From the NCBI GenBank assembly GCA_949294395.1, contig CASFGU010000003.1:1-64000 (forward strand): 64,000 bases of DNA, given 5' to 3'. The position numbers were made by a program, and so were the translations under genes. This DNA comes from an uncultured bacterium. GTDB taxonomy: Bacteria; Cyanobacteriota; Vampirovibrionia; Gastranaerophilales; Gastranaerophilaceae. The first letter of the stretch is position 1, and each line of letters starts with the position of its first letter. The notes under the pieces are model-generated. The model was not told where the DNA came from, searched no databases, and saw only the letters and a list, made by a program, of their open reading frames with translations. Positions 42,926 to 52,862 of this stretch are shown here, piece after piece.

Positions 42926-44311
42926 TTAAACCTGTTTCTTTTTCTCTTCAATCATAAGCACTGTACAGATAGCAATACAGATTAGCGCTGATACAACCCA
43001 GAAAGCAATTGCTCCGTTCCAGCCGAATTTATCAACCATAAATCCTGTTCCTGTAGCTGATAAGACTGCCCCGATGTATCCGAAGGTTCCTGTAAAGCCT
43101 GTTGCTGCGGAAGCAACTTTTTTGGAACTGCTTTCTACTGCGCATAAACCGCCTATCATCATCTGCGGGCCGTATGTGAACGCTCCGAGAAGCCCTATTA
43201 ATACAAAATCTAAAGCGCTTATTGTGTTGAATTTCAGCAATATAAGACAAATTACAACCCCTGCAAGATATATAAGGTTAACAGGCGCTCTTTTGCCTCT
43301 GAATATCTTATCAGAAATCAAACCGGCACAAATTGTTCCTGCTATACCAATCAGCGGAAGTGAATCCAGTTTTATTACAGCAAGCTTTAAAGAGTTCCCC
43401 TTTGCTTCATGCAGGTATTTTATCAGCCAATCCTCTGCGCCAAATCTTATTATATATACAAAAATGTAAGCAATAGCCAGAAGCCAGATTGTTTTGTTAT
43501 ATAAAATATTTTGTTTGAAAATTTCTACATAAGAACGGTTATCCTCCTCTGAAGCACCTGTATTTTTTTCTTCAGGTTCGTTATTATAGGTTTCAATATC
43601 AGGAAGTCCCAGTGACTGCGGTCTGTCGCGGAGGTTCATAAACAGCCATATTGCAACAAGGATGGCAAGAATACCCGGTACAAAAAAAGCCATCTTCCAG
43701 CCCCATTGTTCAACTACAAATCCTGATATCGTAACGCTTAAAAAGGTTCCAACCTGATGCGAACATGACCAGAGCGACCATTTTGTTCCGCGCTCGGAAT
43801 TTGAATACCAGTAAGTCAGGCTTTTTGCAACCGCCGGAAATCCTGCTGACTGAAACCATCCGCTTGCCCCCCAGAAAAATACAAACAGCCATAAAAGAAT
43901 TGTGTTTGCCGGCAGTCCGAAAAACGAAAGGTGTCCCGGAGTTATAAATACTGCAGACAATGCAAAACAGATATTTGCTATCGCCGTCATGATAAGCGCT
44001 GTGGGAAGAAATTTCCTGACATCAGAACCGTCTGCCAGAACTCCGTTTACAAACTTCCCGATACTGTAAGTAAGATACAATGAACTTCCGAGAATTCCGA
44101 GTTCTGTATTTGAGTAACCGTACTCTTCGCTCAGTCCAGGAAGCGCTACCGCAATATTCTTTTTGCACAAATAAAAAACAGTATAGCCTATAAAACAGGC
44201 GTAAAATATTCTCAACCGCCAGTGAGAATACATGCTTTTTACTTTTTCACTGTCCTGAATTGTTTCTTTTACGGGCGGTTCTTTAAAAAATTCAGCTATT
44301 CTTTTTAACAT
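42926..44311 (-). CDS. OPA-family MFS transporter (organophosphate:phosphate antiporter)
   Basis: This 461-residue inner-membrane protein resembles GlpT, UhpT and UhpC. Visible signs are the RLRIFYACFIGYTVFYLCKK start, SSLYLTYSIGKFVNGVLAD, WGASGWFQSAGFPAVAKS with the WYSNSERGTKWS loop and GFTGTFGYIGAV near the C-terminus. About twelve transmembrane helices are expected. The likely cargo is glycerol 3-phosphate or a sugar phosphate exchanged for phosphate, but specificity cannot be fixed. It starts 2 bp after the exonuclease stop, so the two genes are cotranscribed. Confidence 0.88.
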   Translation of the reverse strand: MLKRIAEFFKEPPVKETIQDSEKVKSMYSHWRLRIFYACFIGYTVFYLCKKNIAVALPGLSEEYGYSNTELGILGSSLYLTYSIGKFVNGVLADGSDVRKFLPTALIMTAIANICFALSAVFITPGHLSFFGLPANTILLWLFVFFWGASGWFQSAGFPAVAKSLTYWYSNSERGTKWSLWSCSHQVGTFLSVTISGFVVEQWGWKMAFFVPGILAILVAIWLFMNLRDRPQSLGLPDIETYNNEPEEKNTGASEEDNRSYVEIFKQNILYNKTIWLLAIAYIFVYIIRFGAEDWLIKYLHEAKGNSLKLAVIKLDSLPLIGIAGTICAGLISDKIFRGKRAPVNLIYLAGVVICLILLKFNTISALDFVLIGLLGAFTYGPQMMIGGLCAVESSSKKVASAATGFTGTFGYIGAVLSATGTGFMVDKFGWNGAIAFWVVSALICIAICTVLMIEEKKKQV

Positions 44312-44313
44312 AA

Positions 44314-45225
44314 TTACTTCCCTGCTTTTATAATTTGAATATTTCTTGTTTCGGTGATTTCCTGACGGGCGTCTTTAATAATCTCTTTTTTGTCCTCATC
44401 AAGCCTGTAAACAAGTCTGTCAACAAAACCAGTGTTTAATTTTACGGCTTTGTCAAAAGCCCCGACTTCTTCAAGAACATCTTTTATCTGATGAAGGTCG
44501 TACCCGAAAGTCTGTTTGGAATTATAAACAAGGGTTTCCCCTGACTGGGCGACAATCGGTGTTCCGCCCTGTTCAAAATAAAGCTTAAACACAGATTTTA
44601 AATCCTGAAGTTCAGACTGGAGCGTATTTATTGTCTGCTGAATCCTTAAATATCTCTCAAAAAGATATTCGACATTGTCAAGCTGTTTTTGCTCCCAGTC
44701 GTATTTCTGGAGGTAAAGTTTTTTTAGTTTCGGATACGCAAGCGCAAGCCCCATTGTGTCGGCCATTGCTCTGTGATGGTTTGTAAGCGGAACTTTGAAC
44801 TTTTCGGTGAGCGCCTCAAGCCCGTGGGATTCCAGATCGGGATAAACCTCTTTAAACATCTGCTGGGTGTCTATTCTGGCGTTTGTAATCTCTTTCCCGA
44901 AAACTCTTTTGCTTGCTTCATTAATGAATGTAAAGTCAAAAATCGCATTGTGCGCAACAATCGGATAATCCCCAATAAATTCTAGAATCTCCGGCATTGC
45001 TTCCGCTTCGGTAGGGGCGTCCTCAACCATTTCCGGTGTGATACCATGGATTGCCATACTGGATTTTCTAATGTGCTGCTGCGGATTAATCAGTGTCTGA
45101 AATTCATCTTTAATTTTGCCGTTTTCAAGCCTTACCGCGGCAAATTCTACCATCTTTTCTTTTGTAAAATCAAGTCCTGTTGTTTCTGTATCAAGGACTA
45201 TTTCTATAATTTTTTTTCTAACCAT
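44314..45225 (-). CDS. DnaQ-like 3'-5' exonuclease (DEDDh)
   Basis: The three exonuclease motifs of the DnaQ superfamily are present: ExoI LDTETTGLDF near residue 11, ExoII IVAHNAIFDFTFI near 85 and ExoIII NHHRAMADTMGLA near 152. That makes DEDDh. A C-terminal extension of about 120 residues is helical, with no known domain recognised. It may be the polymerase III epsilon proofreader or an independent exonuclease; the extension makes an independent role likely. An AGGAT site precedes the start. Confidence 0.85.
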   Translation of the reverse strand: MVRKKIIEIVLDTETTGLDFTKEKMVEFAAVRLENGKIKDEFQTLINPQQHIRKSSMAIHGITPEMVEDAPTEAEAMPEILEFIGDYPIVAHNAIFDFTFINEASKRVFGKEITNARIDTQQMFKEVYPDLESHGLEALTEKFKVPLTNHHRAMADTMGLALAYPKLKKLYLQKYDWEQKQLDNVEYLFERYLRIQQTINTLQSELQDLKSVFKLYFEQGGTPIVAQSGETLVYNSKQTFGYDLHQIKDVLEEVGAFDKAVKLNTGFVDRLVYRLDEDKKEIIKDARQEITETRNIQIIKAGK

Positions 45226-45314
45226 TTCTTATCCTGTTGAATTCTATTAAGATAATAGCATAAAAAAAATTTCTGTGATAAAATACCGTTTGTTGAATAA
45301 GTAAAGGAGAAATT

Positions 45315-45638
45315 ATGTCAAACGCGATAGATATTAATGATGCAACTTTTGAGCAGGAAGTTTTGCAGTCGGAAGTTCCTGTTGTAGTTGATTTTTGGGC
45401 TCCGTGGTGCGGGCCGTGCAGAAAACTCGGGCCTGTGCTTGATGAAGTCGCAAATGAATTTGAAGGCAGGGTGAAATTTGTTAAAGTGAATACGGATGAA
45501 AATCTTAACACTGCTAAAAATTATTCAATTAGCGGTCTGCCTAGCCTTCTTGTTTTTAAAGACGGAAAAGCTGTCGAAAGACTTGTCGGGCTTATGCCGA
45601 GAACGTCTATTGTTTCTAATATTGAAAAACATCTGTAA
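45315..45638 (+). CDS. trxA: Thioredoxin
   Basis: At 107 residues it is a standard cytoplasmic thioredoxin. The redox site WAPWCGPCRK is near residue 28-37 and the cis-Pro region is YSISGLPSLLVF. It reduces disulfides of ribonucleotide reductase and other enzymes. AAAGGAG precedes the ATG. It is divergent from the exonuclease and followed by a terminator. Confidence 0.97.
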   Translation: MSNAIDINDATFEQEVLQSEVPVVVDFWAPWCGPCRKLGPVLDEVANEFEGRVKFVKVNTDENLNTAKNYSISGLPSLLVFKDGKAVERLVGLMPRTSIVSNIEKHL

Positions 45639-45686
45639 ACCTGAACCGCCTTTGAAACGACGGTTTATAAATAAAAGTAAACTTGA

Positions 45687-45726
45687 AAACCCGTCATATA
45701 CTGCTGAAGCAGCCGGCGGGTTTTTA
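45687..45726 (+). terminator. Terminator after trxA
   Basis: AAACCCG pairs with CGGGTTT around an internal CTGCT/AGCAG hairpin, ending in T5. Confidence 0.75.
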
Positions 45727-45828
45727 AATTTAGTTTTGTAACAAAAATCTGATTTTATCTAAAGTTTTTTCCGGAGTATGCCGTTATCCATAGCAGATAG
45801 TAGTATCTTTAAAAGGAAAGGCCTGTTA

Positions 45829-48800
45829 ATGCTGGAAAGCATCTCCGAAATAAAGAAAAAAACAGCAGCGTATAAATATCTTTCAAAAGGGGAAGATATT
45901 GATGTTGATGCTCTTGTTCTGCAATTGAAAGCGGATTCCAGATTCTCAAAGTTTTCCGAGGGAGAACTGTATGGATACGCTCTCGGTATGATTGCTAACG
46001 GTCAGAGTTCAGTTTACAAAAACGGAATGCAGTCTATACTTGATAAAGTCAATAAAGGTAAACCGAATGATCCTATATGGAACCAGTATTCGTACGAAGA
46101 AATTATTGCAATGGAAGAAAACGGTGTCCTCGTGCCTGAAGATTTTCTTGAATGGGCTCATTCTATGCAGGATGCAGATACTACATCTTATCAGATTGAA
46201 AATGAATCGGATGACTCTAATGCGTTTGACAATCTTGAAACTGATACTGAAACAATGACAAAGTCTGACATTCAGAAAAAAGCTCAGGCTTTTGCATCCA
46301 AGGCAGAAGCTCAGGAAGATTTGACCAAATCCGAGATTGAAAAAACTCAGCCTATGACTGCTCAGGTTGAAACAAAACAGAATGAAATCGCAAGAACACA
46401 ACAGCTTTCTATTGACCGGATGGAAGATATGAAAAGAGAGTGGACAGCTCTTGATAAAAAATTCCAGAACGGTGAAGTTTTAACAGATACCGAGCAGAAA
46501 AGATACACAGAACTCGGTACTCTTTTAAATAATCAGCAAAATGATATTGTAGCGCAGGCAGACAGTCTTACTGCCGATATTGATGAATTAATGTCGCAGA
46601 TTGATAAAATATCTGATCTTGTAAATACAAACGGTCGTATTGAAGAAGAATTGAAAGATGTAGGAACAAGATTATCAAAATTTGAAGGCGGTGACAGAAA
46701 AACATTTTTGCCGAATATGCCAAACACCGGTTTGACCGGCATGCAAGCAAGTTTTTACTTTGCGGCAATGGGCAACAACCTCTCTACTGAAACTGAATCT
46801 ATCAATACAAGGTTGTATTTTGATACAATGGATGTTCAGCATAAGCTTAATGCAAATGTCGCACTTTCAGAACTCGCTTCAAGCCAATCTGTTGAAGTTA
46901 AGGATGTTTCTAAAGTCGCAGACACTGTTCCGCAGCAGCAGGGTTCTGTTCAGGCTCAAAATGCAAGCAATGAAGATGAGGAGCTTCCGCTTCCGGAAAA
47001 CCGGCAGTCACAGCCTCAATCAGCAAATGCTTCCGCAGCTCCGCAGCGTCCGGAATCTGAGGTGACAAGCGCGCAAACAACATCAACCGATGCAGCCCAG
47101 ACAACACCGGGCGCTAATACAGCCGCTGAAACCGCCCCTTCAACCGATACAGGCGAAACTACCCCGACCGCAGGAGCTGAAGACCCGCTTGAAGCCGAAA
47201 CAAAATCTTATGTTGAAGCCTGCGCTGTTAAAAATCAGGAGATGCTGCAGGCAGAAGAAGCCCTTGAACCTCTTAAAAAGCAGGTTTTGCAGATTAAAAA
47301 GAATCAGAAGCAGGAAGATGCAAAACTTGAAAAAGACCTTAAAGATGCACTGAAAGAATACAATTCACTCCTTAAAAAAGTTCAGTCCGGAAACGATCTC
47401 GGCAAAAAAGATATGATGAGATTTGATTTTCTCGGCAAACTTCTCAGCGCTGATAACGGTAAATTTATAGTTCAGATGCAGAACAAAGTTGACGTGCTCA
47501 CCGGTTTCAGTTCGGAACTTGAAAAAGACATTAGCCTCAGCGTTTCAAATGCTCAATACGGTGCGCAGGCTGTTGAAAAAGGTAAAGAATATGCCAAATC
47601 AGTTCTCGGTGACAGAGAAGGGCTCGCGGAGACCTTCTGGTTTAAATCAATGCCAAAAGAACAGAAATACGATATTCTTTACGGTAAAGCAGGAGAATCC
47701 GCCGGTCGTGATGCTATTGACAGCGGGGAAATTCTCGTTGCAAATTCCAATGCCTCCAATACAAGATTGTCGGCTTCTCTCCCATTAGGCGCGTTTGCTA
47801 CTGAATATTCAGGTGTTCTAAATGAAAAAATTGCAAATACCAATAAAGAAGTCAACACTATGAATCAGGACTTTGATGAAGCTTTCGCGAAGAACGCCGA
47901 AAAGAAACAATCAGAAGGCGGTTCTCAGTCCGGTGAACTTCCGCAAAATGTATCAACCAACAATGCTAACAGCAATCAGTCCGATTCATCTGCTAACTCC
48001 GAAAAAAAAGAGGTTACCGAAGAGGACGGCAAAAACGTTGAAAAACAGGGCAAAGACGTTAAAAAAGACGGTGATGAAGCAAAAAGTCAAGATAAAGAAT
48101 ATAAAAAAGAGAAAAAATCAACAGATAAACAAATAAAAACAGAAACCGCAAACCTTAAAGCAAACGAAAAGCGGATAAAAACCTTTACAAAAGATACAGA
48201 AAAAGCTAACAGGCAGATGGAGCAGATGGCAATTGAAGTTCAGTCGATTGTACAGTCGCTTGAACAGCAGCCTGCACAACAGTCAGAGCCGCAGCAGACA
48301 CCTGCTGCAGCACAGCCTGCAACTGCAGTTATGCCGGTTACGCCTGTTGCAGCAGCAGGCAATAATGTAGTTGCCGCAAGAACTATGTCAGCCGCCGCAG
48401 TTAATTCAAATTCTGCAAGATCTGCTGCTCCGCGTCAAACTTCAACACCTGCGGTGTCAGCTTCAAATTCTACAGGTGCAGCTGTATCTCAGGCTTCATC
48501 AGAGGCGGCTGTAAGACTTCAAACTATTGCCGCTCAATCCCCGCAGCTTCAACAGCGCGTTGCAAAAAATGCTTCCAATATTACAAAACTTCAAAAATCA
48601 AGCACTAAAAAAGCCAAGAAAATAGACAAACTCTACAGGGTAAAATTAAGCGAAGCAAAATATCTTGCAAAGCAGCAAGAAGAATCTGTTAAAAATAATG
48701 AAAAACTCAAAGGCACCGTTACTAAAATCGGTTATGTATTTACCGGTACCAAAATAGCCGGTCAGGCTTTAATGCTGATGCCATGGTCAGCTGCTGCCGG

Positions 48801-49476
48801 TGCTATTATGTTCAGCGTCGGCAAATATGGTGAAGTTGCCTGCTATGTTACAAATGCTGCAATAGATGTTGCAAACGGCAACTTTTTAGGTGCTCTTGTA
48901 AGTGTCGGTGCGGCTGCAATGAGTTTTGCAAGCGGCCCTGTAAAAATTAACGGTGCATCTGAAGCTGTTAAGGGTGCCGCAAAAGAAGGTACAAAAGCCG
49001 TGGCTGAAGAAGGCGGTAAGCAGGCACTTGAACAGGGTGTTCAGCAGGCAACAACACAGGTCGCAGAGCAGACTACACAGCAGGTAACCCAGCAGGTATC
49101 CCAGCAGGCACTGACCGCTACAACTCAGGAAATTGCAAAAGCACCTCTACAGCAGGCTATGCAGGGAAGCTTGCAGGCCGCAACAGCAGGCGCCGGAGAA
49201 ATGATGAAACAAACTGCCGCTACTGTTTCCAAACAAATGGCTGCTGAAGCCGCTAAGTCCGCTACTAAACAGGCGCTTATTAACGGTGGTTTGCAGGCTG
49301 CCGGTTCCGCTACCCAGATGTTAGGTCAAAAATTCGGTCAGGAAAATACGCCGGAAGAAGATAAAAAACAGCGCATGTTTGTTTCATACGAAGAAAAGAA
49401 ACGCCGTAGAGCCAACCTCAATAAAATTCAGAACTCAAGAAGAGTCGGATACAACAACAGAAATTCTTATGCTTAA
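45829..49476 (+). CDS. Giant orphan coiled-coil protein with hydrophobic segment
   Basis: No family is recognised for this 1215-residue protein. The ATG at 45829 follows an AAAGGAAAGG site. An N-terminal helical domain (residues 1-130) is followed by long charged coiled coils. Thr/Pro/Gln/Ala-rich low-complexity linkers lie at about 375-450 and 690-760 and around 820-890. A hydrophobic Gly/Ala segment spans about 964-1039, and a repetitive T-Q-Q-V and A-A-K-S-A tail leads to a basic C-terminus. There is no signal peptide. The architecture recalls secreted effectors or translocators of diderm bacteria, but this is analogy only. Confidence 0.5.
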   Translation: MLESISEIKKKTAAYKYLSKGEDIDVDALVLQLKADSRFSKFSEGELYGYALGMIANGQSSVYKNGMQSILDKVNKGKPNDPIWNQYSYEEIIAMEENGVLVPEDFLEWAHSMQDADTTSYQIENESDDSNAFDNLETDTETMTKSDIQKKAQAFASKAEAQEDLTKSEIEKTQPMTAQVETKQNEIARTQQLSIDRMEDMKREWTALDKKFQNGEVLTDTEQKRYTELGTLLNNQQNDIVAQADSLTADIDELMSQIDKISDLVNTNGRIEEELKDVGTRLSKFEGGDRKTFLPNMPNTGLTGMQASFYFAAMGNNLSTETESINTRLYFDTMDVQHKLNANVALSELASSQSVEVKDVSKVADTVPQQQGSVQAQNASNEDEELPLPENRQSQPQSANASAAPQRPESEVTSAQTTSTDAAQTTPGANTAAETAPSTDTGETTPTAGAEDPLEAETKSYVEACAVKNQEMLQAEEALEPLKKQVLQIKKNQKQEDAKLEKDLKDALKEYNSLLKKVQSGNDLGKKDMMRFDFLGKLLSADNGKFIVQMQNKVDVLTGFSSELEKDISLSVSNAQYGAQAVEKGKEYAKSVLGDREGLAETFWFKSMPKEQKYDILYGKAGESAGRDAIDSGEILVANSNASNTRLSASLPLGAFATEYSGVLNEKIANTNKEVNTMNQDFDEAFAKNAEKKQSEGGSQSGELPQNVSTNNANSNQSDSSANSEKKEVTEEDGKNVEKQGKDVKKDGDEAKSQDKEYKKEKKSTDKQIKTETANLKANEKRIKTFTKDTEKANRQMEQMAIEVQSIVQSLEQQPAQQSEPQQTPAAAQPATAVMPVTPVAAAGNNVVAARTMSAAAVNSNSARSAAPRQTSTPAVSASNSTGAAVSQASSEAAVRLQTIAAQSPQLQQRVAKNASNITKLQKSSTKKAKKIDKLYRVKLSEAKYLAKQQEESVKNNEKLKGTVTKIGYVFTGTKIAGQALMLMPWSAAAGAIMFSVGKYGEVACYVTNAAIDVANGNFLGALVSVGAAAMSFASGPVKINGASEAVKGAAKEGTKAVAEEGGKQALEQGVQQATTQVAEQTTQQVTQQVSQQALTATTQEIAKAPLQQAMQGSLQAATAGAGEMMKQTAATVSKQMAAEAAKSATKQALINGGLQAAGSATQMLGQKFGQENTPEEDKKQRMFVSYEEKKRRRANLNKIQNSRRVGYNNRNSYA

Positions 49477-49479
49477 TCT

Positions 49480-50010
49480 TTAATAATCGCTGCTGCTGTA
49501 GTCATCTTCATCTTTCAGGGATGAAAGGTCGTCTTTGTATCTGGTATCAAAATCATCAGGCAGGTACTCTGCATCCGGCCAGGTTGTGTCTTCATCAAAC
49601 CTGCAGGCATCAAGGTTATAAGAGCCGCTGAAATCCGAGTTGCTCAGGTCACTTTCCGAGAAAATGCACCCTGCAAGGTCTGCATCCGTAAAGTTACAGT
49701 AGGTCATCTCTGCGTAACTGCAGTCCGCACCGGTCACTATACTTTCGGAGAAGTCGCATTCAATTACCTTTGCCCTTGTAAAGTCGACAGAGGTTAAATC
49801 TGCATTGTTAAATTTTACAAAAGATAATGTGCAATCCGCAAAAGAACTTGAATTCAAGTCCACATCTGAAAAATCAATTTCAGAAAAGTTCATTCCGGAA
49901 AAGTCAACTTCTGACAGGTCAACTTCTTCCTGATCAAGTTTCCATTCGTTAAATTTTTCCGGATGTTTCCGCAGCAATTCTACTAATTCTTCTTTTGTAT
50001 AATCTATCAT
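49480..50010 (-). CDS. Pentapeptide-repeat protein
   Basis: Residues 30-140 are tandem pentapeptides of the form A(D/N)LxX, here D-F-S-x-x, N-F-S-E-I, D-L-N-S-S, A-D-L-T-S and so on, which build a right-handed quadrilateral beta-helix. The N-terminal 25 residues are a helix and the C-terminal 40 are acidic. There is no signal peptide. Roles in this family range from DNA mimicry of gyrase targets to structural. The acidity makes DNA mimicry possible but unproven. An AAGGAG site precedes the ATG; it follows the regulator genes. Confidence 0.85.
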   Translation of the reverse strand: MIDYTKEELVELLRKHPEKFNEWKLDQEEVDLSEVDFSGMNFSEIDFSDVDLNSSSFADCTLSFVKFNNADLTSVDFTRAKVIECDFSESIVTGADCSYAEMTYCNFTDADLAGCIFSESDLSNSDFSGSYNLDACRFDEDTTWPDAEYLPDDFDTRYKDDLSSLKDEDDYSSSDY

Positions 50011-50031
50011 TCGTTTCTCCTTATTAATCTT

Positions 50032-50652
50032 TTATTCTGTTAAGTTTGAATTCATTGCCACAAGAACTGCCTGAGTTCTGTTTGTGACGTTTAATTTTTT
50101 GAAAATACTGTTCATGTGGCTTTTTACAGTAACTTCCATAAGATAGAGCTGCTGGGCAATTTCTTTATTATTTGCCCCTTTTGCCGCGAGTGCAAGAACC
50201 TCTTTTTCTCTTGCTGTAAGAGGAGCCGGTTTCTTTTCTGTTTTAAACGGCAGAGAACTATTTTTAACGGTCTGTGCCGGCCACTTTGCACGCCTCAGAA
50301 GCGCTTCCATCCTTGCAAGAAGGTTAGGCAGGATAAACGGTTTTACTATATAATCATCAGCGCCGGTTTTCAAGCCGGAAATCATTTTTTGTTCTTCATT
50401 TACCGCAGTAATCATTATAACAGGCGTATATTTTGTTTCCGTTTTTTTTCTTATGGCTTTCAGAGTTTCCCACCCATTCATATTAGGCATCATAACATCA
50501 AGAAGAATTAAATCAAATTTATTTTTTTCAAGAATTTTCAACGCCTGAACACCATCTGCCGCAGTTTCTACATTATATCCGTAAAATGGCAGAGCATCTT
50601 TCAGGTATTTAGGATTGTCATCAACTAACAAAATATTAGCTAATTCAGACAT
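50032..50652 (-). CDS. NarL/FixJ-type response regulator
   Basis: An N-terminal receiver domain (about residues 4-115) has ILLVDD, the phospho-Asp in LILLDVMMPN and K in YIVKPF. A C-terminal LuxR-type helix-turn-helix (about 140-200) has LTAREKEVLALAAKGANNKEIAQ. I start at 50652, where AAGGAAG is well spaced; the ATG at 50667 overlaps the upstream stop. It is coupled to the next response regulator. Confidence 0.92.
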   Translation of the reverse strand: MSELANILLVDDNPKYLKDALPFYGYNVETAADGVQALKILEKNKFDLILLDVMMPNMNGWETLKAIRKKTETKYTPVIMITAVNEEQKMISGLKTGADDYIVKPFILPNLLARMEALLRRAKWPAQTVKNSSLPFKTEKKPAPLTAREKEVLALAAKGANNKEIAQQLYLMEVTVKSHMNSIFKKLNVTNRTQAVLVAMNSNLTE

Positions 50653-50666
50653 TAATTCTTCCTTCA

Positions 50667-51314
50667 TTAAACTATTTTGTACTTTAAGGCTTTTAATGCA
50701 GCCTGAAGCCGGTCATCGACTTCAAGTTTCTGGAGAATATTTGCAACATGCGCCTTTGTTGTGTTGATACTTATAACTAAAATTTGTGCAATTTCCATAT
50801 TGCTGTAACCTTCTGTCATAAGTTTAAGTATCTGGGTTTCTCTTGAAGTCAGGTCGTAGGAGCGGGCATTGTTTTCGCTGTCTATGACGGGAGAGTTTGT
50901 TGTTGCCCTGAGAACTATGTGAGCAATACTCGGGTCAAACCAGGCTGCGCCGTCCGCAACTGATTGTACTACCTGAATAAGCCGCTGCGGGTTAATTTCC
51001 TTTGAACAGTAAGCGTTTGCTCCGGCTCTTAAGCTGTTCAGGACTTCTTTTTCATCATTATGGGAGGTTAGTATAATTATTTTTACATCTTTATTTGAAG
51101 ACCGGATTCTCTTTGTGGCGTCAATTCCGTTCATTGCCGGTAATCCTAAGTCCATAATAACAATATCAATTTTGTTGTTATTAAAAATTTCCAGCGCGGT
51201 TTCAGCAGAATCCGCTTCATAAAGTTTGTCGACAAAGTCAACGCCTTCAAATGCGGTTTTCAGTCCGAATCTTGTAAGTTCGTGATCCTCTACAATCAAG
51301 ATTTTTTGCTTCAT
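50667..51314 (-). CDS. NarL/FixJ-type response regulator
   Basis: Receiver with ILIVEDHELT and phospho-Asp in IVIMDLGLPAM, Thr in ILTSHND and K in AYCSKE. LuxR-type HTH is visible as LTSRETQILKLMTEGYSNMEIAQ. At 215 residues it is a classic NarL family member. It overlaps the upstream TPR gene by 4 bp. No cognate kinase is adjacent; the orphan GAF kinase at 41712 is the only histidine kinase in the window. Confidence 0.95.
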   Translation of the reverse strand: MKQKILIVEDHELTRFGLKTAFEGVDFVDKLYEADSAETALEIFNNNKIDIVIMDLGLPAMNGIDATKRIRSSNKDVKIIILTSHNDEKEVLNSLRAGANAYCSKEINPQRLIQVVQSVADGAAWFDPSIAHIVLRATTNSPVIDSENNARSYDLTSRETQILKLMTEGYSNMEIAQILVISINTTKAHVANILQKLEVDDRLQAALKALKYKIV

Positions 51315-52858
51315 ATACTTAATTCCTCTTTCGCAGGTTTAAAATCAGGGTTTATAGAAAGACTTTTTCTGAAGTTATAAATTGCATCCTGCAGCATTCC
51401 CTGCGCTTTGCAGACTAATCCTTGATAATAATAATATCTAAAATCATTTTCGTCAATATATTTTGCAATTGCGAGGTAGTGTCTTGCCGCATTATAATTC
51501 TGTTTGTCTATCGCAAGTTTTGAGAGCGCAAGCCAGCCTTCCGTAAAATCAATATTCAAGGAAACTGCTTTTTTAAAATATTCGGATTGTCTGGTTTTAT
51601 CGTTAAGTCCGACATTATAGTATGCCATTGCACAGTCGGAATGTTCTTTCAAAATTTTTGAATAAATTTCCTGTGCCTGTTTGACTTTTCCTGTGCGTTC
51701 GAGTGTTTGTGCAGTTTTTACTGCAGGAACAGTCGACTTTTTCTCTTTTGAGGCTGCTTTTTCGTAGTATTCAAGAGCTTTTTTAAATTCGCCGTTTCTG
51801 TAATTTATATCACCGAGCACAAGAAGTGCCATGACGTTTGAGCCGTCAAGTTTTCTTGATTTTTCCGCAAAACTTTCTGCTTTTTCAAACTCTTTCATCT
51901 CATAATAAACTTTTGCTGTAAGTGCGTAGACGTCTTTGTTGTACTTTTTTTTCTGTGTAACTGCAGTCTGGAGGGTTCTGAGTGCTTTGTTTAATTCTCC
52001 TTCATAATAGTAGTAATATGCAAGGTGGTATTTTTTTTCGGTGTCATTTTTTACTGTTTTATAAAGAACGTACTGCTCAAGCGAATCAACTTTTGTGGTA
52101 AAGTCTTCTGAAAGCAGCGGTTGTTTTTTTATTTCCTCTACAATTTTCAGTGCATTTTTAGGTTTTTTGCTCTGAAGCATGATTTCAGCTTTAAGTTTTT
52201 TAAAATTAAGATTTTGCGGGTTTTTTTCGATTGCATTATCAATAAATTTCTGAGCCTGCTCAATGCTGCCAGCTTTTAGAGAACCCAGTGCAGCAAGATA
52301 GTTTGCGTAATCCGAGTTTGAAAGCAGCTGCTGATTTTTGAGAATTTCATTAACGGCCTCACGGCTCTGGTCGTTGTAGATAATGTTAGAAAACATCTCC
52401 GCAAGGTAAACTTCATCTTTCGGATGAAGTTTGAATACCGGAAAGTAGAATTGTTTTATATCCTGTTCGAGTACATTTGAAATGTTTTCATCCGAAACCT
52501 TTGAAAGGGCAAGCTCTGAAAGGTTAAAAAATCCTAGATCAGCCATGTTCATTGCCATCTGCAAATACGCATAGTCATTAGGTACGATTGTTTCTATCAG
52601 AATTTTAAAATCTGCATAGGAAGCCCTTACGTTGCACTGGATAAACCTTTCAAGCGCAATTGCGTAATGATTGTGGACATCGTTTTTGGTAAGGGTTGCT
52701 TTTTTAGGAATAGAAAGCTGAATACCATGATTTGTGTTAAAAGCTGGTTGTTCTGCAAGCGGGTCTGCCGGCTTTATTGCATCAAACCCGTCCGCACTGT
52801 ACACCGGTGCGGTTAAAAGGCTTATTAGCAGTATTGCTGACAGTATTTTTTTCTCCAT
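51311..52858 (-). CDS. Exported multi-TPR protein
   Basis: A signal peptide (M-E-K-K-I-L, hydrophobic core, V-Y-S-A) is followed by about ten tetratricopeptide repeats from residue 40 to the C-terminus. Good repeats are YAYLQMAMNMADLGFFNLSEL, LKLEAEIMLQ-type pairs, ALLVLGDINYRNGEFKKALEYYE and YYYQGLVCKAQGMLQDAI. It should act as a periplasmic scaffold. I chose the ATG at 52858; GAGGGCG lies upstream. The HD-GYP gene ends 4 bp before. Partners are unknown. Confidence 0.8.
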   Translation of the reverse strand: MEKKILSAILLISLLTAPVYSADGFDAIKPADPLAEQPAFNTNHGIQLSIPKKATLTKNDVHNHYAIALERFIQCNVRASYADFKILIETIVPNDYAYLQMAMNMADLGFFNLSELALSKVSDENISNVLEQDIKQFYFPVFKLHPKDEVYLAEMFSNIIYNDQSREAVNEILKNQQLLSNSDYANYLAALGSLKAGSIEQAQKFIDNAIEKNPQNLNFKKLKAEIMLQSKKPKNALKIVEEIKKQPLLSEDFTTKVDSLEQYVLYKTVKNDTEKKYHLAYYYYYEGELNKALRTLQTAVTQKKKYNKDVYALTAKVYYEMKEFEKAESFAEKSRKLDGSNVMALLVLGDINYRNGEFKKALEYYEKAASKEKKSTVPAVKTAQTLERTGKVKQAQEIYSKILKEHSDCAMAYYNVGLNDKTRQSEYFKKAVSLNIDFTEGWLALSKLAIDKQNYNAARHYLAIAKYIDENDFRYYYYQGLVCKAQGMLQDAIYNFRKSLSINPDFKPAKEELSI

Positions 52859-52862
52859 GAAA

